Assembly: GCF_905175375.1 (NCBI RefSeq)
Contig: NZ_CAJIMS010000001.1
Location: 2,976,001 to 3,040,000, forward strand
DNA from: Chryseobacterium aquaeductus
GTDB lineage: Bacteria; Bacteroidota; Bacteroidia; Flavobacteriales; Weeksellaceae
DNA: 64,000 bases
Reading direction: 5' to 3'
The translations under genes were made by a program, and so were the position numbers. The notes beneath the pieces were generated by a model. The model had not been told where the DNA came from. It was given only the letters and a program-made list of their open reading frames with translations, and did not search any database. Positions 52,657 through 62,233 of the stretch are shown piece after piece; positions within the stretch are counted from its first letter, which is position 1; each line of letters starts with the position of its first letter.

Positions 52657-53376
52657 ATGATACAGCCAATCAAACATTTTGCAATCAATTGGGTAGACGG
52701 GATGAAAGTTTCCCAGAGACACCTCAATGATCAGGACAATTTTTTAATTGATACAATACGAGATGCCAATTCTCTGGCAATCACAACATACAACTACGGT
52801 TTGTTGCCGATTCCAAACGAATTTACGGATAAAACAATTTTTGATGTTCATAACACGGCAACCAATGACGTACAGCTGATCATCAAACATTGCAGTGCAC
52901 TTACACTTGCCGGATACAGAATAGAACTGAGAGACAGACGAGTAAGCGTGAAATCTCTAGCGAAGTCTATGAATCTGAATGAAGAACAAATTGATGGCGA
53001 ATATTACATTTTGATCTCTGTCAATCCTTTTGATAAAGTGCCTTTCGGAGATATTGATCCGGAAGAAATTCCTCCAAGACATCCCAATGCACACGCCAAT
53101 TATCATATAGAATTGCTTCCGGTTTCTTCGTTGAACAGCAGTTACTCCGGAGGAAACTATCTGGTAGTAGGAAAAGTAGATTTCAAAGGAAATATTACTC
53201 AGGTTAATTCTAATTTTATTCCGCCATGTACGTCTGTACAAAGCCATCCCGCGTTGATTGATTATTATAACGGATACGCAAAATCCATTGGTAATTTGGG
53301 GTTCAAACCAAAAATGGGGCAAGATGTCCACTTCGCTAATAATTTGATGATTGAGAATCCGACTATTTCATTGTAA
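52657..53376 (+). CDS. T6SSiii baseplate-like protein, probable short TssK
   Basis: The 239-residue protein begins MIQPIKHFAINWVDGMKVSQRHLNDQDNF, like the start of TssK (a W-x-(D/E)-G-M motif followed by His and QD). It goes on with strand-rich sequence and ends FANNLMIENPTISL. Classical TssK proteins have about 440 residues; the missing part would be the C-terminal domain that contacts the membrane complex, which T6SSiii lacks. No frameshifted remainder follows, since the next 400 bases are a minus-strand transporter pseudogene, so the short form looks natural. Confidence 0.58.
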   Translation: MIQPIKHFAINWVDGMKVSQRHLNDQDNFLIDTIRDANSLAITTYNYGLLPIPNEFTDKTIFDVHNTATNDVQLIIKHCSALTLAGYRIELRDRRVSVKSLAKSMNLNEEQIDGEYYILISVNPFDKVPFGDIDPEEIPPRHPNAHANYHIELLPVSSLNSSYSGGNYLVVGKVDFKGNITQVNSNFIPPCTSVQSHPALIDYYNGYAKSIGNLGFKPKMGQDVHFANNLMIENPTISL

Positions 53377-53773
53377 ACAAAATAGTTCCACTAATAATCA
53401 GCAAAGCCTCGATTATGGTTTTTATCGTTAATGTTTCTTTAAAAAATAATACCGATAAAATTATGGCAATGACTACACTCAATTTGTCCACAGCCGCTAC
53501 CTGCGAAACTTTTCTTATCTGCAAAGCTTTAAACATGATAATCCCTTTGCAACAGCAAATAGGACAAGAAAAGTAGATTGAGTTTTGATAATGATCCGAT
53601 ATCTTTCACTTCAGCTTTTATAAAAATGATGCTCCACACCAATACAAGAATGATAGCAGTTCTGATTCCCGTTGCCAGGTTGGAGTAGACACTCCCATTT
53701 TCGCAAAAATGGCTTTAAATGCAGCAAATAATGACGATAGCAAAGCATAATAGAACCATATAAAATCTTCAGT
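53363..53773 (-). pseudogene. Broken EamA-family (DMT) transporter gene
   Basis: On the minus strand three reading-frame pieces give one short EamA transporter: WFYYALLSSLFAAFKAIF (frame shared with the end of the PAP2 gene), then NLATGIRTAIILVLVWSI, then FKALQIRKVSQVAAVDKLSV through to a normal stop at 53363-53365. Between pieces 1 and 2 there is a frameshift with a loss of a few residues. Between 2 and 3 a further shift removes the expected GLSWLCY region. The start codon is also missing. The 3' end overlaps the tssK-like stop by 14 bases. The gene should be non-functional. Confidence 0.85.
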
Positions 53774-54568
53774 TTAAAAGTTTTTAACAAAACCTATCCC
53801 AATACTTTTATTCTGATAAAAAGGCATTACCATTGTAGTCGCATTTTGATTTTCCCCTCCTATCAAATGATTGATTTTAGGATATAACCAATAAGCCAGT
53901 TCCGTGGAAAGAATTCCGAACCCTGCTCCAGCAACTACATCTCCTGCCCAATGTTTGTCATTCAACATTCTGTAAACTCCCGTAAAAACGGCGAGTGAAT
54001 ACCCCGAAATTGCGAGCCAGAAATTGGTGTCTTTATATTCTCTGAACATAAACTGTGCAGAGGCAAACGCAATCGCCGTATGACCCGACGGAAACGACAG
54101 ATTATTTGATTGATCCGGTCTTTCCTCCTTTACAATATGCTTTAAAGGAACTACAAACGCAGATGTAATCAACATAGATGTTCCGTAAATTATACTTCTG
54201 TCACGGAAATTATGTTTTCCTTCTACCCCAAAAGCATTTAATCCATAAACCAAAGCAGCAGGAGCAAACTGGGTGTAATTATCCAGTCTGATATGATCAG
54301 GTTTATGCTCATTAATTTCATCACGGGTAGAGAAATTCAGTTGTTTAATTCCTTTTACTGACAAACTTGCAACGCCGTAGCCTATCAACGCCGTAGGAAC
54401 AATCAATCTTTTATAATTAAGATGATTTGTTTCGGCATTCCGTTCAACGATGCTGTCTTGCTTTGTTTCCTGAATCTGAATCGTATCATTATTTTGGGCA
54501 GCAACTTTCCCGAATGTTGAAAATAATATGAAAATACTGAAGATTGTTTTTTGAGTGAATTTTGACAT
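53774..54568 (-). CDS. PAP2 superfamily phosphatase with signal peptide
   Basis: The 264-residue protein has a signal peptide (1-24, ending GKVAAQ) and a membrane PAP2 domain with the three motifs KHIVKEERP, PSGHTAIAF and YRMLNDKHWAGDV. In the last, Tyr replaces the usual Ser before the catalytic Arg, while the Arg, His and Asp are kept. Such enzymes remove phosphate from lipid A, undecaprenyl diphosphate or phosphatidic acid on the periplasmic side. The substrate is not certain. A broken EamA gene follows directly in the same frame. Confidence 0.87.
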   Translation of the reverse strand: MSKFTQKTIFSIFILFSTFGKVAAQNNDTIQIQETKQDSIVERNAETNHLNYKRLIVPTALIGYGVASLSVKGIKQLNFSTRDEINEHKPDHIRLDNYTQFAPAALVYGLNAFGVEGKHNFRDRSIIYGTSMLITSAFVVPLKHIVKEERPDQSNNLSFPSGHTAIAFASAQFMFREYKDTNFWLAISGYSLAVFTGVYRMLNDKHWAGDVVAGAGFGILSTELAYWLYPKINHLIGGENQNATTMVMPFYQNKSIGIGFVKNF

Positions 54569-54597
54569 CTTAATGTTTATTAATTTTGATTTTAAAT

Positions 54598-55179
54598 TTA
54601 TTTAGGACAATACATCTGAATGTTGGTCTCTTTAAATTTCGAAAGAACTTTTTGACCAAAATCTGAGTAATAGGTATGTTCTGAAAGAAACCAACAGTTC
54701 TTTTTGAGCCATTCCTCGTCAGTGTAAATCAGTTTTAGAAATATTTCAAATTCCATTCTCAATGCCTTTTCATACTTTGGATAATTCGCTCTTGTCAAAT
54801 GATACAGATCAGCATCACATAACACTTTTTCGATTAATGAAGAAGGTTTGGGCGGATATTTTGTGGATTGAATACAGTTTAAAACAGTCTCAGTAAAATC
54901 TTTTTCACATCCATAATTTTCCAAAAAGATCTCAGCTATTTTCTTACTTTCATTTTCGTGACCGAGATATATGTTTGCATACCCACAATCGTGGAACCAG
55001 GCAGCAACTTCTAAAGCAAGCATTTCGTAGTCAGAAAGATCGCATTGAGAGCCAATTTCTCTCGCCGCAGCAACAACTTCATAAGTATGGTTGATGTTAT
55101 GAAAAACAAGCTCATTCGAAAGATTTTCCGAAAGAAACAATATCATATAGCTGCTTACAGCTTCTACTAGATTGTTCAT
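54598..55179 (-). CDS. HD-domain phosphohydrolase-like protein
   Basis: The 193-residue protein has the HD metal motif: His in FHNINHTYEV, the WFHDCGY His-Asp pair (about 63-64) and the later Asp in VLCDADLYHL. Such proteins hydrolyse nucleotides or phosphate esters with metal ions; no nucleotide-specific motif is visible. It lies between the TonB receptor gene upstream (19 bases) and the PAP2 gene downstream (29 bases) on the same strand, so the three are likely one transcript under the operator at 57653. Confidence 0.83.
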   Translation of the reverse strand: MNNLVEAVSSYMILFLSENLSNELVFHNINHTYEVVAAAREIGSQCDLSDYEMLALEVAAWFHDCGYANIYLGHENESKKIAEIFLENYGCEKDFTETVLNCIQSTKYPPKPSSLIEKVLCDADLYHLTRANYPKYEKALRMEFEIFLKLIYTDEEWLKKNCWFLSEHTYYSDFGQKVLSKFKETNIQMYCPK

Positions 55180-55198
55180 ATCAGCATTGAATATTTAA

Positions 55199-57622
55199 TT
55201 AAAATTTATAACTATACCCTAATCTCAACACCTGAGTTTCATAATAGTCATCGCTTGTGTAAGAAAAGCCATTACCCTGAATTTTCTTCTTAATGACCAT
55301 TGTGTTCAGCAAATCGGTTGCGTTTACAAATATTTCTCCTTTTCCATTCTGAACTGATTTTTTTACACCCAGATCCACTGAAAATCTCAAACCTATTTTC
55401 CCTTGCGGAATAATATCCGGAGCCAGATAAACGGCAGTTAGTTGAGCATCAAAACCTTTAGAAAATTTAAAAATGTTGTTCAATTTTACGTTTCCCGAAA
55501 TAGCTATTTCCTGATTGGAAGAAAAAATATTGGGTTGTGGATAAAGATTTTCCACCGAAAATGCATCTATCTGATTTCTGTAAATATTTCCATTGACATT
55601 AAAAGAATAAGCTTTCGAAACCTTCTGATTCCAGATCATTTCCAACCCTGAATTATAACTTTTTCCTGCATTTTGAAACACAGCATAAATTAATCGACTT
55701 TCAGGAACAATACTTGAAATTCTGGTAATTGTTCCGTTTGCAAAACGATGATAAAGAGCAGAATACAGATAACCGTTATCCCAATTGTATTTGTGTCCCA
55801 ACTCAATCGAATTGGTAAATTGCGGTCTCAATTGCGGGTTTCCAACTTTAATGATTTCAGCATCATCGTATTTAGGGAAAATTCGGATATCAACTTCATT
55901 GGGTCGGTCAACTCTTCTATTATAAAATACCGATAACTTGTTGTAATCGTTTAATTTATAAGCCAATCTCAGGTTTGGGAATGGCTGTGTATAATTGTAA
56001 CTGTCACTTTTATAAGTTGGATGATTTGGGTTAACATTATACTGAATTTTCACATATTCGAGTCTTACACCAAGTTCGGCTTCCCATTTTTCATTTTCAA
56101 AAATATAATTACCATAAATGGCAGGAATTAATTCTTTATAAGTCGCCCAACCTCCTGCATTAACATCTAAAACAGAATTGACGCCCGGAATAAAATTCAT
56201 ATTGGTTGGAATGCTTCTGTTTCTCAGCTTAATTCCCGTTTCGATTCGTCCATATTTCAAAGGCTTTACATAATCAACATTAAAATCATAAACCTGTTCG
56301 TCAGACAATAATTTAAAAGCATCAGTTCCTGTTGAAGCCGGCAAATAATTATCATAGAAATATTTCTCGTCTTCTCTATGGAATGTATAATTAAATCCAA
56401 CATTCAATAAATGTCCCGCGTCTTTGAATTTGTGCTGATAAGAAGCCGTTCCCATAATTGTGGTTTTCAACTCATCCTCCAAAAACTGCCAAAGACGAAG
56501 ACGCTGTGAAAAATCTCCGTTAAAAAATGGCTGATCTCCACGGTCAATGATCTTTTCACTTCCGTACAGTCCTGAAATGGTTAAGGTGTTTTGAGCATCA
56601 ATTTTCCAATCGATTCCGGCTTTTGTCGTGAGATAATTTGTATTTCTGTTTCTTTTTAATTGTGAATTAATAATTGTTCCGTCGTCATATGTTCGGGTTA
56701 CAAATTCATTTTTATTTAATGTTTCCGTGTATAAATTATCAGCCTGAAGAAAAACATTAATCTTATCTTTTCTATAATTAAGCGAAAGTGAAGGGTTGAT
56801 TTTTGGCGTAATCGTATATTGAGGTCTTATCGTCGGAAGATTTTCTTTTCTTACCCAATAAGAACCCGTTCCATATGTAAAACTACCTTTCCCGTTCCAG
56901 CCATTTTTGTTATTTTTCTTCATAATAATATTGATGATTCCGGCATTTCCGTTGGCATCATATTTTGAAGACGGATTGTTGATAATCTCGATTTTATCAA
57001 TCGCAGAAGCCGGAATATTATCCAATCCTGATTGGCTTCCAAACCCCGTAAGAGCGGTCTGTTTACCATCAATTAAAACAGTTACTTTATCATTTCCACG
57101 CAATTGGACTTTTCCGTCCTGAACAGTTACGCCGGGAAGATTTTGCATACTTTGCAAAACAGAACCTCCACTTTGGCTGATATTATCTGCGACAGAATAG
57201 GTCTTTTTATCAAGCTGATTGCTAACTTCATTTTTCTTTGAAGCAGTAAGAACAACCTCTTCGATTTTTGTTTCCTTGTCAGCTTCTTGTTCAAGCTCTA
57301 TTGGTGGAATCTCTAAAAACTCTGATAGACTTCCTACAAAAAGTGGCTGCCTCTGCTTTCGAAATCCCGAGAGCGAAAATTCCAATTGGTAATTTCCAGG
57401 TTTGATTCCTGTTAACGAGAATCTTCCTTCTTCATTGGTAATTGTTCCTGCTACAAATGCGGTATCTTTTTCTGTTCTTGCCAAGACATTCACGTAAGAC
57501 AAAGCCAGTTTGTTTGTTTTATTTTTAATCAATCCTGAAATCGTAATTCCTGCAACCTGAGCATACGCTATAGAAGAGCATAATACCGTTATAAAAAAAA
57601 GCAATAATCTGATTCTATACAT
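55199..57622 (-). CDS. TonB-dependent receptor with CarboxypepD-like N-terminal domain
   Basis: The 807-residue protein has a signal peptide (1-21) and a CarboxypepD-regulatory-like domain (about 25-110, with NEEGRFSLTGIKPGNYQLEFSLSGF). A plug follows (VLQSMQNLPGVTVQDGKVQLRG, DKVTVLIDGKQTAL) and then an outer-membrane barrel of the Omp_b-brl_3 type ending YETQVLRLGYSYKF. It fits small-molecule or metal-chelate receptors rather than SusC, being shorter and without a SusD gene. It shares an upstream 20-base element with the PepSY gene and the RND efflux operon. Confidence 0.88.
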   Translation of the reverse strand: MYRIRLLLFFITVLCSSIAYAQVAGITISGLIKNKTNKLALSYVNVLARTEKDTAFVAGTITNEEGRFSLTGIKPGNYQLEFSLSGFRKQRQPLFVGSLSEFLEIPPIELEQEADKETKIEEVVLTASKKNEVSNQLDKKTYSVADNISQSGGSVLQSMQNLPGVTVQDGKVQLRGNDKVTVLIDGKQTALTGFGSQSGLDNIPASAIDKIEIINNPSSKYDANGNAGIINIIMKKNNKNGWNGKGSFTYGTGSYWVRKENLPTIRPQYTITPKINPSLSLNYRKDKINVFLQADNLYTETLNKNEFVTRTYDDGTIINSQLKRNRNTNYLTTKAGIDWKIDAQNTLTISGLYGSEKIIDRGDQPFFNGDFSQRLRLWQFLEDELKTTIMGTASYQHKFKDAGHLLNVGFNYTFHREDEKYFYDNYLPASTGTDAFKLLSDEQVYDFNVDYVKPLKYGRIETGIKLRNRSIPTNMNFIPGVNSVLDVNAGGWATYKELIPAIYGNYIFENEKWEAELGVRLEYVKIQYNVNPNHPTYKSDSYNYTQPFPNLRLAYKLNDYNKLSVFYNRRVDRPNEVDIRIFPKYDDAEIIKVGNPQLRPQFTNSIELGHKYNWDNGYLYSALYHRFANGTITRISSIVPESRLIYAVFQNAGKSYNSGLEMIWNQKVSKAYSFNVNGNIYRNQIDAFSVENLYPQPNIFSSNQEIAISGNVKLNNIFKFSKGFDAQLTAVYLAPDIIPQGKIGLRFSVDLGVKKSVQNGKGEIFVNATDLLNTMVIKKKIQGNGFSYTSDDYYETQVLRLGYSYKF

Positions 57623-57635
57623 TACATTTATTTTG

Positions 57636-57672
57636 ATACAATATTCAGTAATGATTTAGAAGAAATTTTGAA
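57636..57672 (-). promoter_or_regulatory. Shared promoter/operator, copy A (TonB receptor gene)
   Basis: The minus-strand core TTCAAAATTTCTTCTAAATC (57653-57672) contains two TTC half sites 11 bases apart, as bound by OmpR-type regulators. It is followed by TATTGTAT (57636-57643). These 37 bases are identical to copy B at 58197-58233 except for two positions. The core ends 30 bases before the ATG. Confidence 0.65.
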
Positions 57673-57700
57673 TTTTAAAAGTCTAGATAATCAATTTGAA

Positions 57701-57732
57701 AAAGAAAGCCACTCGTACAAGTGGCTTTCTTT
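57701..57732. terminator. Terminator of the PepSY-like gene
   Basis: A 13-base-pair stem (57701-57713 with 57720-57732, AAAGAAAGCCACT) with loop CGTACA lies 15 bases past the PepSY stop. In the minus direction it ends in TTTCTTTTTC. A T run is also present on the plus strand. Confidence 0.85.
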
Positions 57733-57747
57733 TTTTTCTATCAGATT

Positions 57748-58173
57748 TTACTCTTTTGCAAGTTTCACAAAGTTACCTTTGGCATCAAACAAAACGTCTC
57801 CGCTTTTAACTTCTGCTTCGTACATTACAGAACCATCAGCTTTAGTAATTTTAGAAGCTTCCTTGATTTTGCCTAATTGTTTTTTTGCTACATAAGATGA
57901 AGCCATCGCCGGAAGCTGGCTCACTTTAATCTCTGTTTCTTTTTCCTCCCAAACGCTTTGTGCATTGTAGAGGACGCTCATTTCTTCTCCTTTATACTTA
58001 AAGCCTACTTCGTATTTTCCATCTTCTTTTTCCCATTTTGCATCTTTAACTGCCGGAAATTGTTTTTGAAACTCTTTCTGAACTAATGCAGGAATATCCT
58101 TCTGTTGAATTTTTTGTGCACTGATGAAAACTACACCAGTAGTCATTGTTAATAGAAATGCTAATTTTTTCAT
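57748..58173 (-). CDS. PepSY-like secreted protein
   Basis: The 141-residue protein has a signal peptide (1-19, ending VFISAQ). Two PepSY-like repeats follow: IPALVQKEFQKQFPAVKDAKWEKEDGKYEVGF and a second with ASSYVAKKQLGKIKEASKITKADGSVMYEAEVK, ending in KGNFVKLAKE. Such PepSY-like proteins are periplasmic and often induced by envelope sensors; their activity is unknown. It has its own operator/promoter (copy B) and terminator, between the RND efflux operon and the TonB receptor. Confidence 0.82.
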   Translation of the reverse strand: MKKLAFLLTMTTGVVFISAQKIQQKDIPALVQKEFQKQFPAVKDAKWEKEDGKYEVGFKYKGEEMSVLYNAQSVWEEKETEIKVSQLPAMASSYVAKKQLGKIKEASKITKADGSVMYEAEVKSGDVLFDAKGNFVKLAKE

Positions 58174-58196
58174 TTTAATTTAATTTTAAATTTGTA

Positions 58197-58233
58197 ATAC
58201 AATATTCAGGAACGATTTAGAAGAAATTTTGAA
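58197..58233 (-). promoter_or_regulatory. Shared promoter/operator, copy B (PepSY gene)
   Basis: The minus-strand core TTCAAAATTTCTTCTAAATC (58214-58233) is identical to copy A in all 20 bases, and the TATTGTAT box (58197-58204) is also kept. The core ends 40 bases before the ATG at 58173. Confidence 0.65.
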
Positions 58234-58261
58234 CTTTTAGCTTTTGAAAGCTTTTAAATAT

Positions 58262-61200
58262 TTATGGGTTGTTTGTTTCTTCTTGTTTTAAATTGATTTT
58301 GTTGAGCAATGTTGGCAAAACAATGAGCAAAAGCGGCAATGCAACGACGAAACCACCGATAACCGCAATGGCTAAAGGTTGGTGCATTTGTGCTCCCGTT
58401 CCGATTCCCAAGGCTAATGGCATTAGGGCGATAATGGCTCCCAAAGCAGTCATTAATTTCGGTCGAAGTCTTGTGCTTATAGCGTAAATAACGGCTTCTT
58501 CTTTAGTTTTTGTCGCTAAGCTTTCGTGGAATTGCAAATACGTGAAAATGGCGTTTTCCCCTATAATTCCGACCATCATAATGAGTCCCGTGTAACTTCC
58601 GACATTCAAAGGTGTGTTTGTGAAATATAGTAACAAAATGCCTCCTGAAAGCCCAAGAACCGACACAAATAAGATGATAACCGCTACCAAGATATTCCTG
58701 AATAAAAACAGCATCACAGAAAAAACCAATAAGCTGGAAACCACCAAAATAATCAGTAATTCTTTAAAAGATTGCTGCTGTTCCGCATAGGCACCGCCAT
58801 AAACCACAGAATATCCACTCGGCAGTTTTATTTTCTGATTAATCTGATTCTGAATTTCCTGAATCGTTCCACCTAAATTTCCGTTATCCAGTCTTGCAGT
58901 TACAATGCCTAACGTCTGTAAATCTTCTCTGTTAACTTCAGCAGAACCGGGTACAACACTTACGGTTGCAAATTCGCTCAGAGGTTTCAAAGTTCCGTTT
59001 GACAGAGCAATCATACTGTTGTTGATATCGCTTAAAGACTGGTTGCTTTTTTCGTTGTACAATAATCTTATCGGCGTATATTGTACATTATCAAAAATAT
59101 TTCCGGCTACATTTCCATCCAGATTTGCCTGCAATTGGTTCTGAAAATCGGGTAACGAAATATTATACTGCGCTAAAACAGGCAGTTTCGGAGTGACAAC
59201 CATTGACGGTCCTGCAATGACAATTCCGTCAAAAACATCGGCTGTTCCGTTGACTTTCTCCACAATTCCGGCTATTTTTTGAGAATAATCTTCAATCACT
59301 TTCTGGTCGGTTCCGAAAACTTTAATTTCAATCGGCTGAACGCTGCTCATCAAATCTCCCAACATATCGGTAATTACCTGTCCGAAATCTACGGTTAATG
59401 GCAACCCTGAAGCATCGATTCTTGCACGGATATCGTCGGTAACTTCATTCGTGGTTTTGCTTCTGTTTTTCTTTAGCTGAATTAAATAATCTCCACGGTT
59501 CGGCTCAGTGATAAAAAATCCCATTTGGGTTCCGGTTCTTCGGCTGTATGCCTGAACTTCGGGCGTGGAAGTAATAATTTTCTCGACTTCTTTCAGTTCT
59601 CTGTCGGTTTCTTCCAATGAAGTTCCCGGAGGCGAATTGTAGTCTAAAACAATACTTCCCTCATCCATATCTGGTAAAAATCCCGTGCTGATATTGGGTA
59701 AAATGATTGCTGTTAAAATAATCAACACTACAATAAAAGCATAACTGAATAATGGTTTTCTGATAAAAAAGCCCACCCATTTTCTTTCTTTTACATCGTG
59801 ATGCTGAAGATTTTTCTCTTTTTCCTTTCCTGATGACAAGAGTAAATAAACGATTGGCAATAATATCCAGGTTGCAAAAAATGAACAGATTAATGTGATA
59901 ATCATCGTGTCTGTCATTACTTTAAAATAAGCTCCTGCTACTCCACTCATTAACATAAAAGGTAAGAAAATCACAATCGTACTGAGTGACGAACCGACCA
60001 TTGCTTTCAACAGGTAATTAATCGCTTTTTGTACCAAAGTATTTGAAGATTCTTCGGGATGTTCTTCGTGGGTTCTATGGATTTGTTCTACAACGACAAT
60101 CGCGTCATCAATGATTAATCCTATTGCCGCAGCGATTGCTCCCAACGTCATAATATTGAATGTCTGTCCCATCGTATAAAGAACAAGCATCGTAAGACTT
60201 AGTGTAATCGGAATTGTGATTAAAATAACCGCACTCGCCTTCCAGGAACGAAGGAAAATAATTGCGACGATAATCGCTAAAACCAGCCCAATCCATAACG
60301 CATCCGTTACACTTTTAATAGAATCATTCACAAAATCTGCCTGAACGTAATATGGTTTTAAGACAATATCTTTTGGTAAGGTTTTTTGCAGCTCGGCAAT
60401 TTTTGCTTCCATTGCTTTGCTTAAATCTACCACATTTGCATTGGGTTGCTGTATGACGGCAATCAGGATGCTTTCCTGTCCGTTGGCATTTACTTTTATA
60501 TATTGTTTGGCATTATGAACATTGATTTGGGCAATATCACTCAACAAAACGATTCGGTTTCCGTTATTGCTTACCACAAGATTTTTCAACTGACTTTCAT
60601 TACGAATCTGAGCATCCGTAAGGGTTAAATAGAGATATCGAAAATCTGAAGAATAGCCATTAGATTTAATGAAATTGGTCGTATTAATCGCCTGTTCTAC
60701 CGAAGCTGGTGTAATTCCCAGTCTCGCCATCATTGCCTGATTCATTACGACACGAAATTCCTTGTCCTGTCCGCCGATAATTCTCACTTCGCTCACTCCC
60801 GCAACTTGTGAAAGAAAAGGTTTGATGGTATACAGTGCCAATTGTTTCAGCTCAATCGGGTCTTTTGAAGTTGAATTCAAAGAATATCCCATTACCGGAA
60901 GAATCGACGGATTCATCTTTTCAACAGAAATATTGATGTCGGGCGGTAATTGATTTCGCACTTCATTCACACTGCTTTCAATCTGCTGTTTGGCTAAATC
61001 GACATTCACATTCCAATCCATAAAGGCGGAAATTTCGCAGCTTCCGCGGCTGGTTGTACTTTTTAAAACCTGCAAATCGGGAACTCTTTTCACCGCATCT
61101 TCCAAAACTTTGGTTACACCCACTGTCATTTGATTCACAGGTTGTTGTCCTGCATCGGCAATGATTTTTATTTTCGGAAAAGTAATCTGCGGAAATAAAG

Positions 61201-61300
61201 CCGACTGAATTTTGGTATAAGAATAAATTCCGCCTGCCAATATCAGAAAAATCAAGACCAGCAAAGGACTTTTATAGGTCAAAAAAAATGACTTTTGCAT
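58262..61300 (-). CDS. RND efflux transporter, inner-membrane subunit
   Basis: The 1012-residue protein has the RND plan: TM1 at the N terminus, a large periplasmic loop, six helices, a second loop and six more. The helix carrying the proton-relay acids reads AIAAAIGLIIDDAIVVVEQ (about residue 400). The absence of the MexB/AcrB phenylalanine-rich wording and the presence of a lipoprotein adaptor and a TolC gene suggest a broad HME/HAE-type pump; a metal or drug substrate cannot be chosen. It is the last gene of the operon, four bases after the adaptor gene. Confidence 0.92.
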   Translation of the reverse strand: MQKSFFLTYKSPLLVLIFLILAGGIYSYTKIQSALFPQITFPKIKIIADAGQQPVNQMTVGVTKVLEDAVKRVPDLQVLKSTTSRGSCEISAFMDWNVNVDLAKQQIESSVNEVRNQLPPDINISVEKMNPSILPVMGYSLNSTSKDPIELKQLALYTIKPFLSQVAGVSEVRIIGGQDKEFRVVMNQAMMARLGITPASVEQAINTTNFIKSNGYSSDFRYLYLTLTDAQIRNESQLKNLVVSNNGNRIVLLSDIAQINVHNAKQYIKVNANGQESILIAVIQQPNANVVDLSKAMEAKIAELQKTLPKDIVLKPYYVQADFVNDSIKSVTDALWIGLVLAIIVAIIFLRSWKASAVILITIPITLSLTMLVLYTMGQTFNIMTLGAIAAAIGLIIDDAIVVVEQIHRTHEEHPEESSNTLVQKAINYLLKAMVGSSLSTIVIFLPFMLMSGVAGAYFKVMTDTMIITLICSFFATWILLPIVYLLLSSGKEKEKNLQHHDVKERKWVGFFIRKPLFSYAFIVVLIILTAIILPNISTGFLPDMDEGSIVLDYNSPPGTSLEETDRELKEVEKIITSTPEVQAYSRRTGTQMGFFITEPNRGDYLIQLKKNRSKTTNEVTDDIRARIDASGLPLTVDFGQVITDMLGDLMSSVQPIEIKVFGTDQKVIEDYSQKIAGIVEKVNGTADVFDGIVIAGPSMVVTPKLPVLAQYNISLPDFQNQLQANLDGNVAGNIFDNVQYTPIRLLYNEKSNQSLSDINNSMIALSNGTLKPLSEFATVSVVPGSAEVNREDLQTLGIVTARLDNGNLGGTIQEIQNQINQKIKLPSGYSVVYGGAYAEQQQSFKELLIILVVSSLLVFSVMLFLFRNILVAVIILFVSVLGLSGGILLLYFTNTPLNVGSYTGLIMMVGIIGENAIFTYLQFHESLATKTKEEAVIYAISTRLRPKLMTALGAIIALMPLALGIGTGAQMHQPLAIAVIGGFVVALPLLLIVLPTLLNKINLKQEETNNP

Positions 61301-61304
61301 CAGA

Positions 61305-62231
61305 TTAAGGTTTTTGTATTTTTACAGTTGCTGTATCACTCAATCCAAAATTTCCTGAGACAATCACTCTGTCTTTCGTAGTCAAAGTGCCGGATTTTAT
61401 CTGAATATATTTATCCGTTTCCACCCCTTTTGTAATGTCTGTTTTTACAGCTGTCGTGTCATTGATTAATTTCATCACCCAAAAAGAAGACTGGGTTTCA
61501 TCACTCAAAACTGCCATTTTAGGAACAGAAAGTCCATAAGCGGAAGTTTTGGAAAAGCTGATCGTACCAATCAGATTCTCCGGAATATTGTTATTGGGAA
61601 CTTGTAAAAGCACTTTCACAGTTTGAGAAATAGCATCAACAGAAGGCATTACTTTTGCGATTCTTCCCTGCAAAACCGTATTGTCGGGCAAAGTGATTGG
61701 TAAAGAACCTTTACTTTTTATGATTTGAAGATATTCATAAGGAACATCGACCACAAAGCCGAAACTGCTTGCGTCGGTAATCGTTGCCAGAACTTCCCCG
61801 TCCTGAACATAATCTCCGATTTGATGATTCAGCATTGCGACATAGCCTGTTGCGGGACTTGTCACCGTTGTTGCTCCATTGAAACGAAAGGATTTATCTA
61901 ATTTATTGATGGTATTTCCCAACGCTCTTGCTTCTTTGGTCTGCAATCCGAAAAGTACCGAACCTTTGCCAACAAGGTCTGCCAGTTTGATGGTCATTTT
62001 TGTGATATAACCTGTACTGTTCGCTTTTACATCAGATTTTAACAGATAAGCTGCCGTTGCATTCAGCGTTATCATATTGTTGAGTTGAGCTGTATCAGAA
62101 GGATAAGCAACCATAACCAATGTTTTGGGTTTTGCATCTGTCGTAGGTGTTTCTGTAGGAGCCGTTTCACTCGTTTTATTACAACTGAAAATAACAAGAG
62201 AGACTATGATGAATAATATTATTTTTTTCAT
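61305..62231 (-). CDS. RND efflux periplasmic adaptor (membrane fusion protein), lipoprotein
   Basis: The 308-residue protein has a lipoprotein signal (lipobox VIFSC, Cys17) and a Thr/Pro-rich linker. The MFP core has lipoyl halves around KANSTGYITKMTIKLADLVGKGSVLFG and ATGYVAMLNHQIGDYVQDGEVLATI, with a short hairpin between, and a beta-barrel domain follows. The alpha hairpin is very short, typical of the smaller Bacteroidetes adaptors. It links the RND pump to the TolC-like protein. The gene starts two bases after the TolC-like gene. Confidence 0.9.
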   Translation of the reverse strand: MKKIILFIIVSLVIFSCNKTSETAPTETPTTDAKPKTLVMVAYPSDTAQLNNMITLNATAAYLLKSDVKANSTGYITKMTIKLADLVGKGSVLFGLQTKEARALGNTINKLDKSFRFNGATTVTSPATGYVAMLNHQIGDYVQDGEVLATITDASSFGFVVDVPYEYLQIIKSKGSLPITLPDNTVLQGRIAKVMPSVDAISQTVKVLLQVPNNNIPENLIGTISFSKTSAYGLSVPKMAVLSDETQSSFWVMKLINDTTAVKTDITKGVETDKYIQIKSGTLTTKDRVIVSGNFGLSDTATVKIQKP

Positions 62232-62233
62232 AA

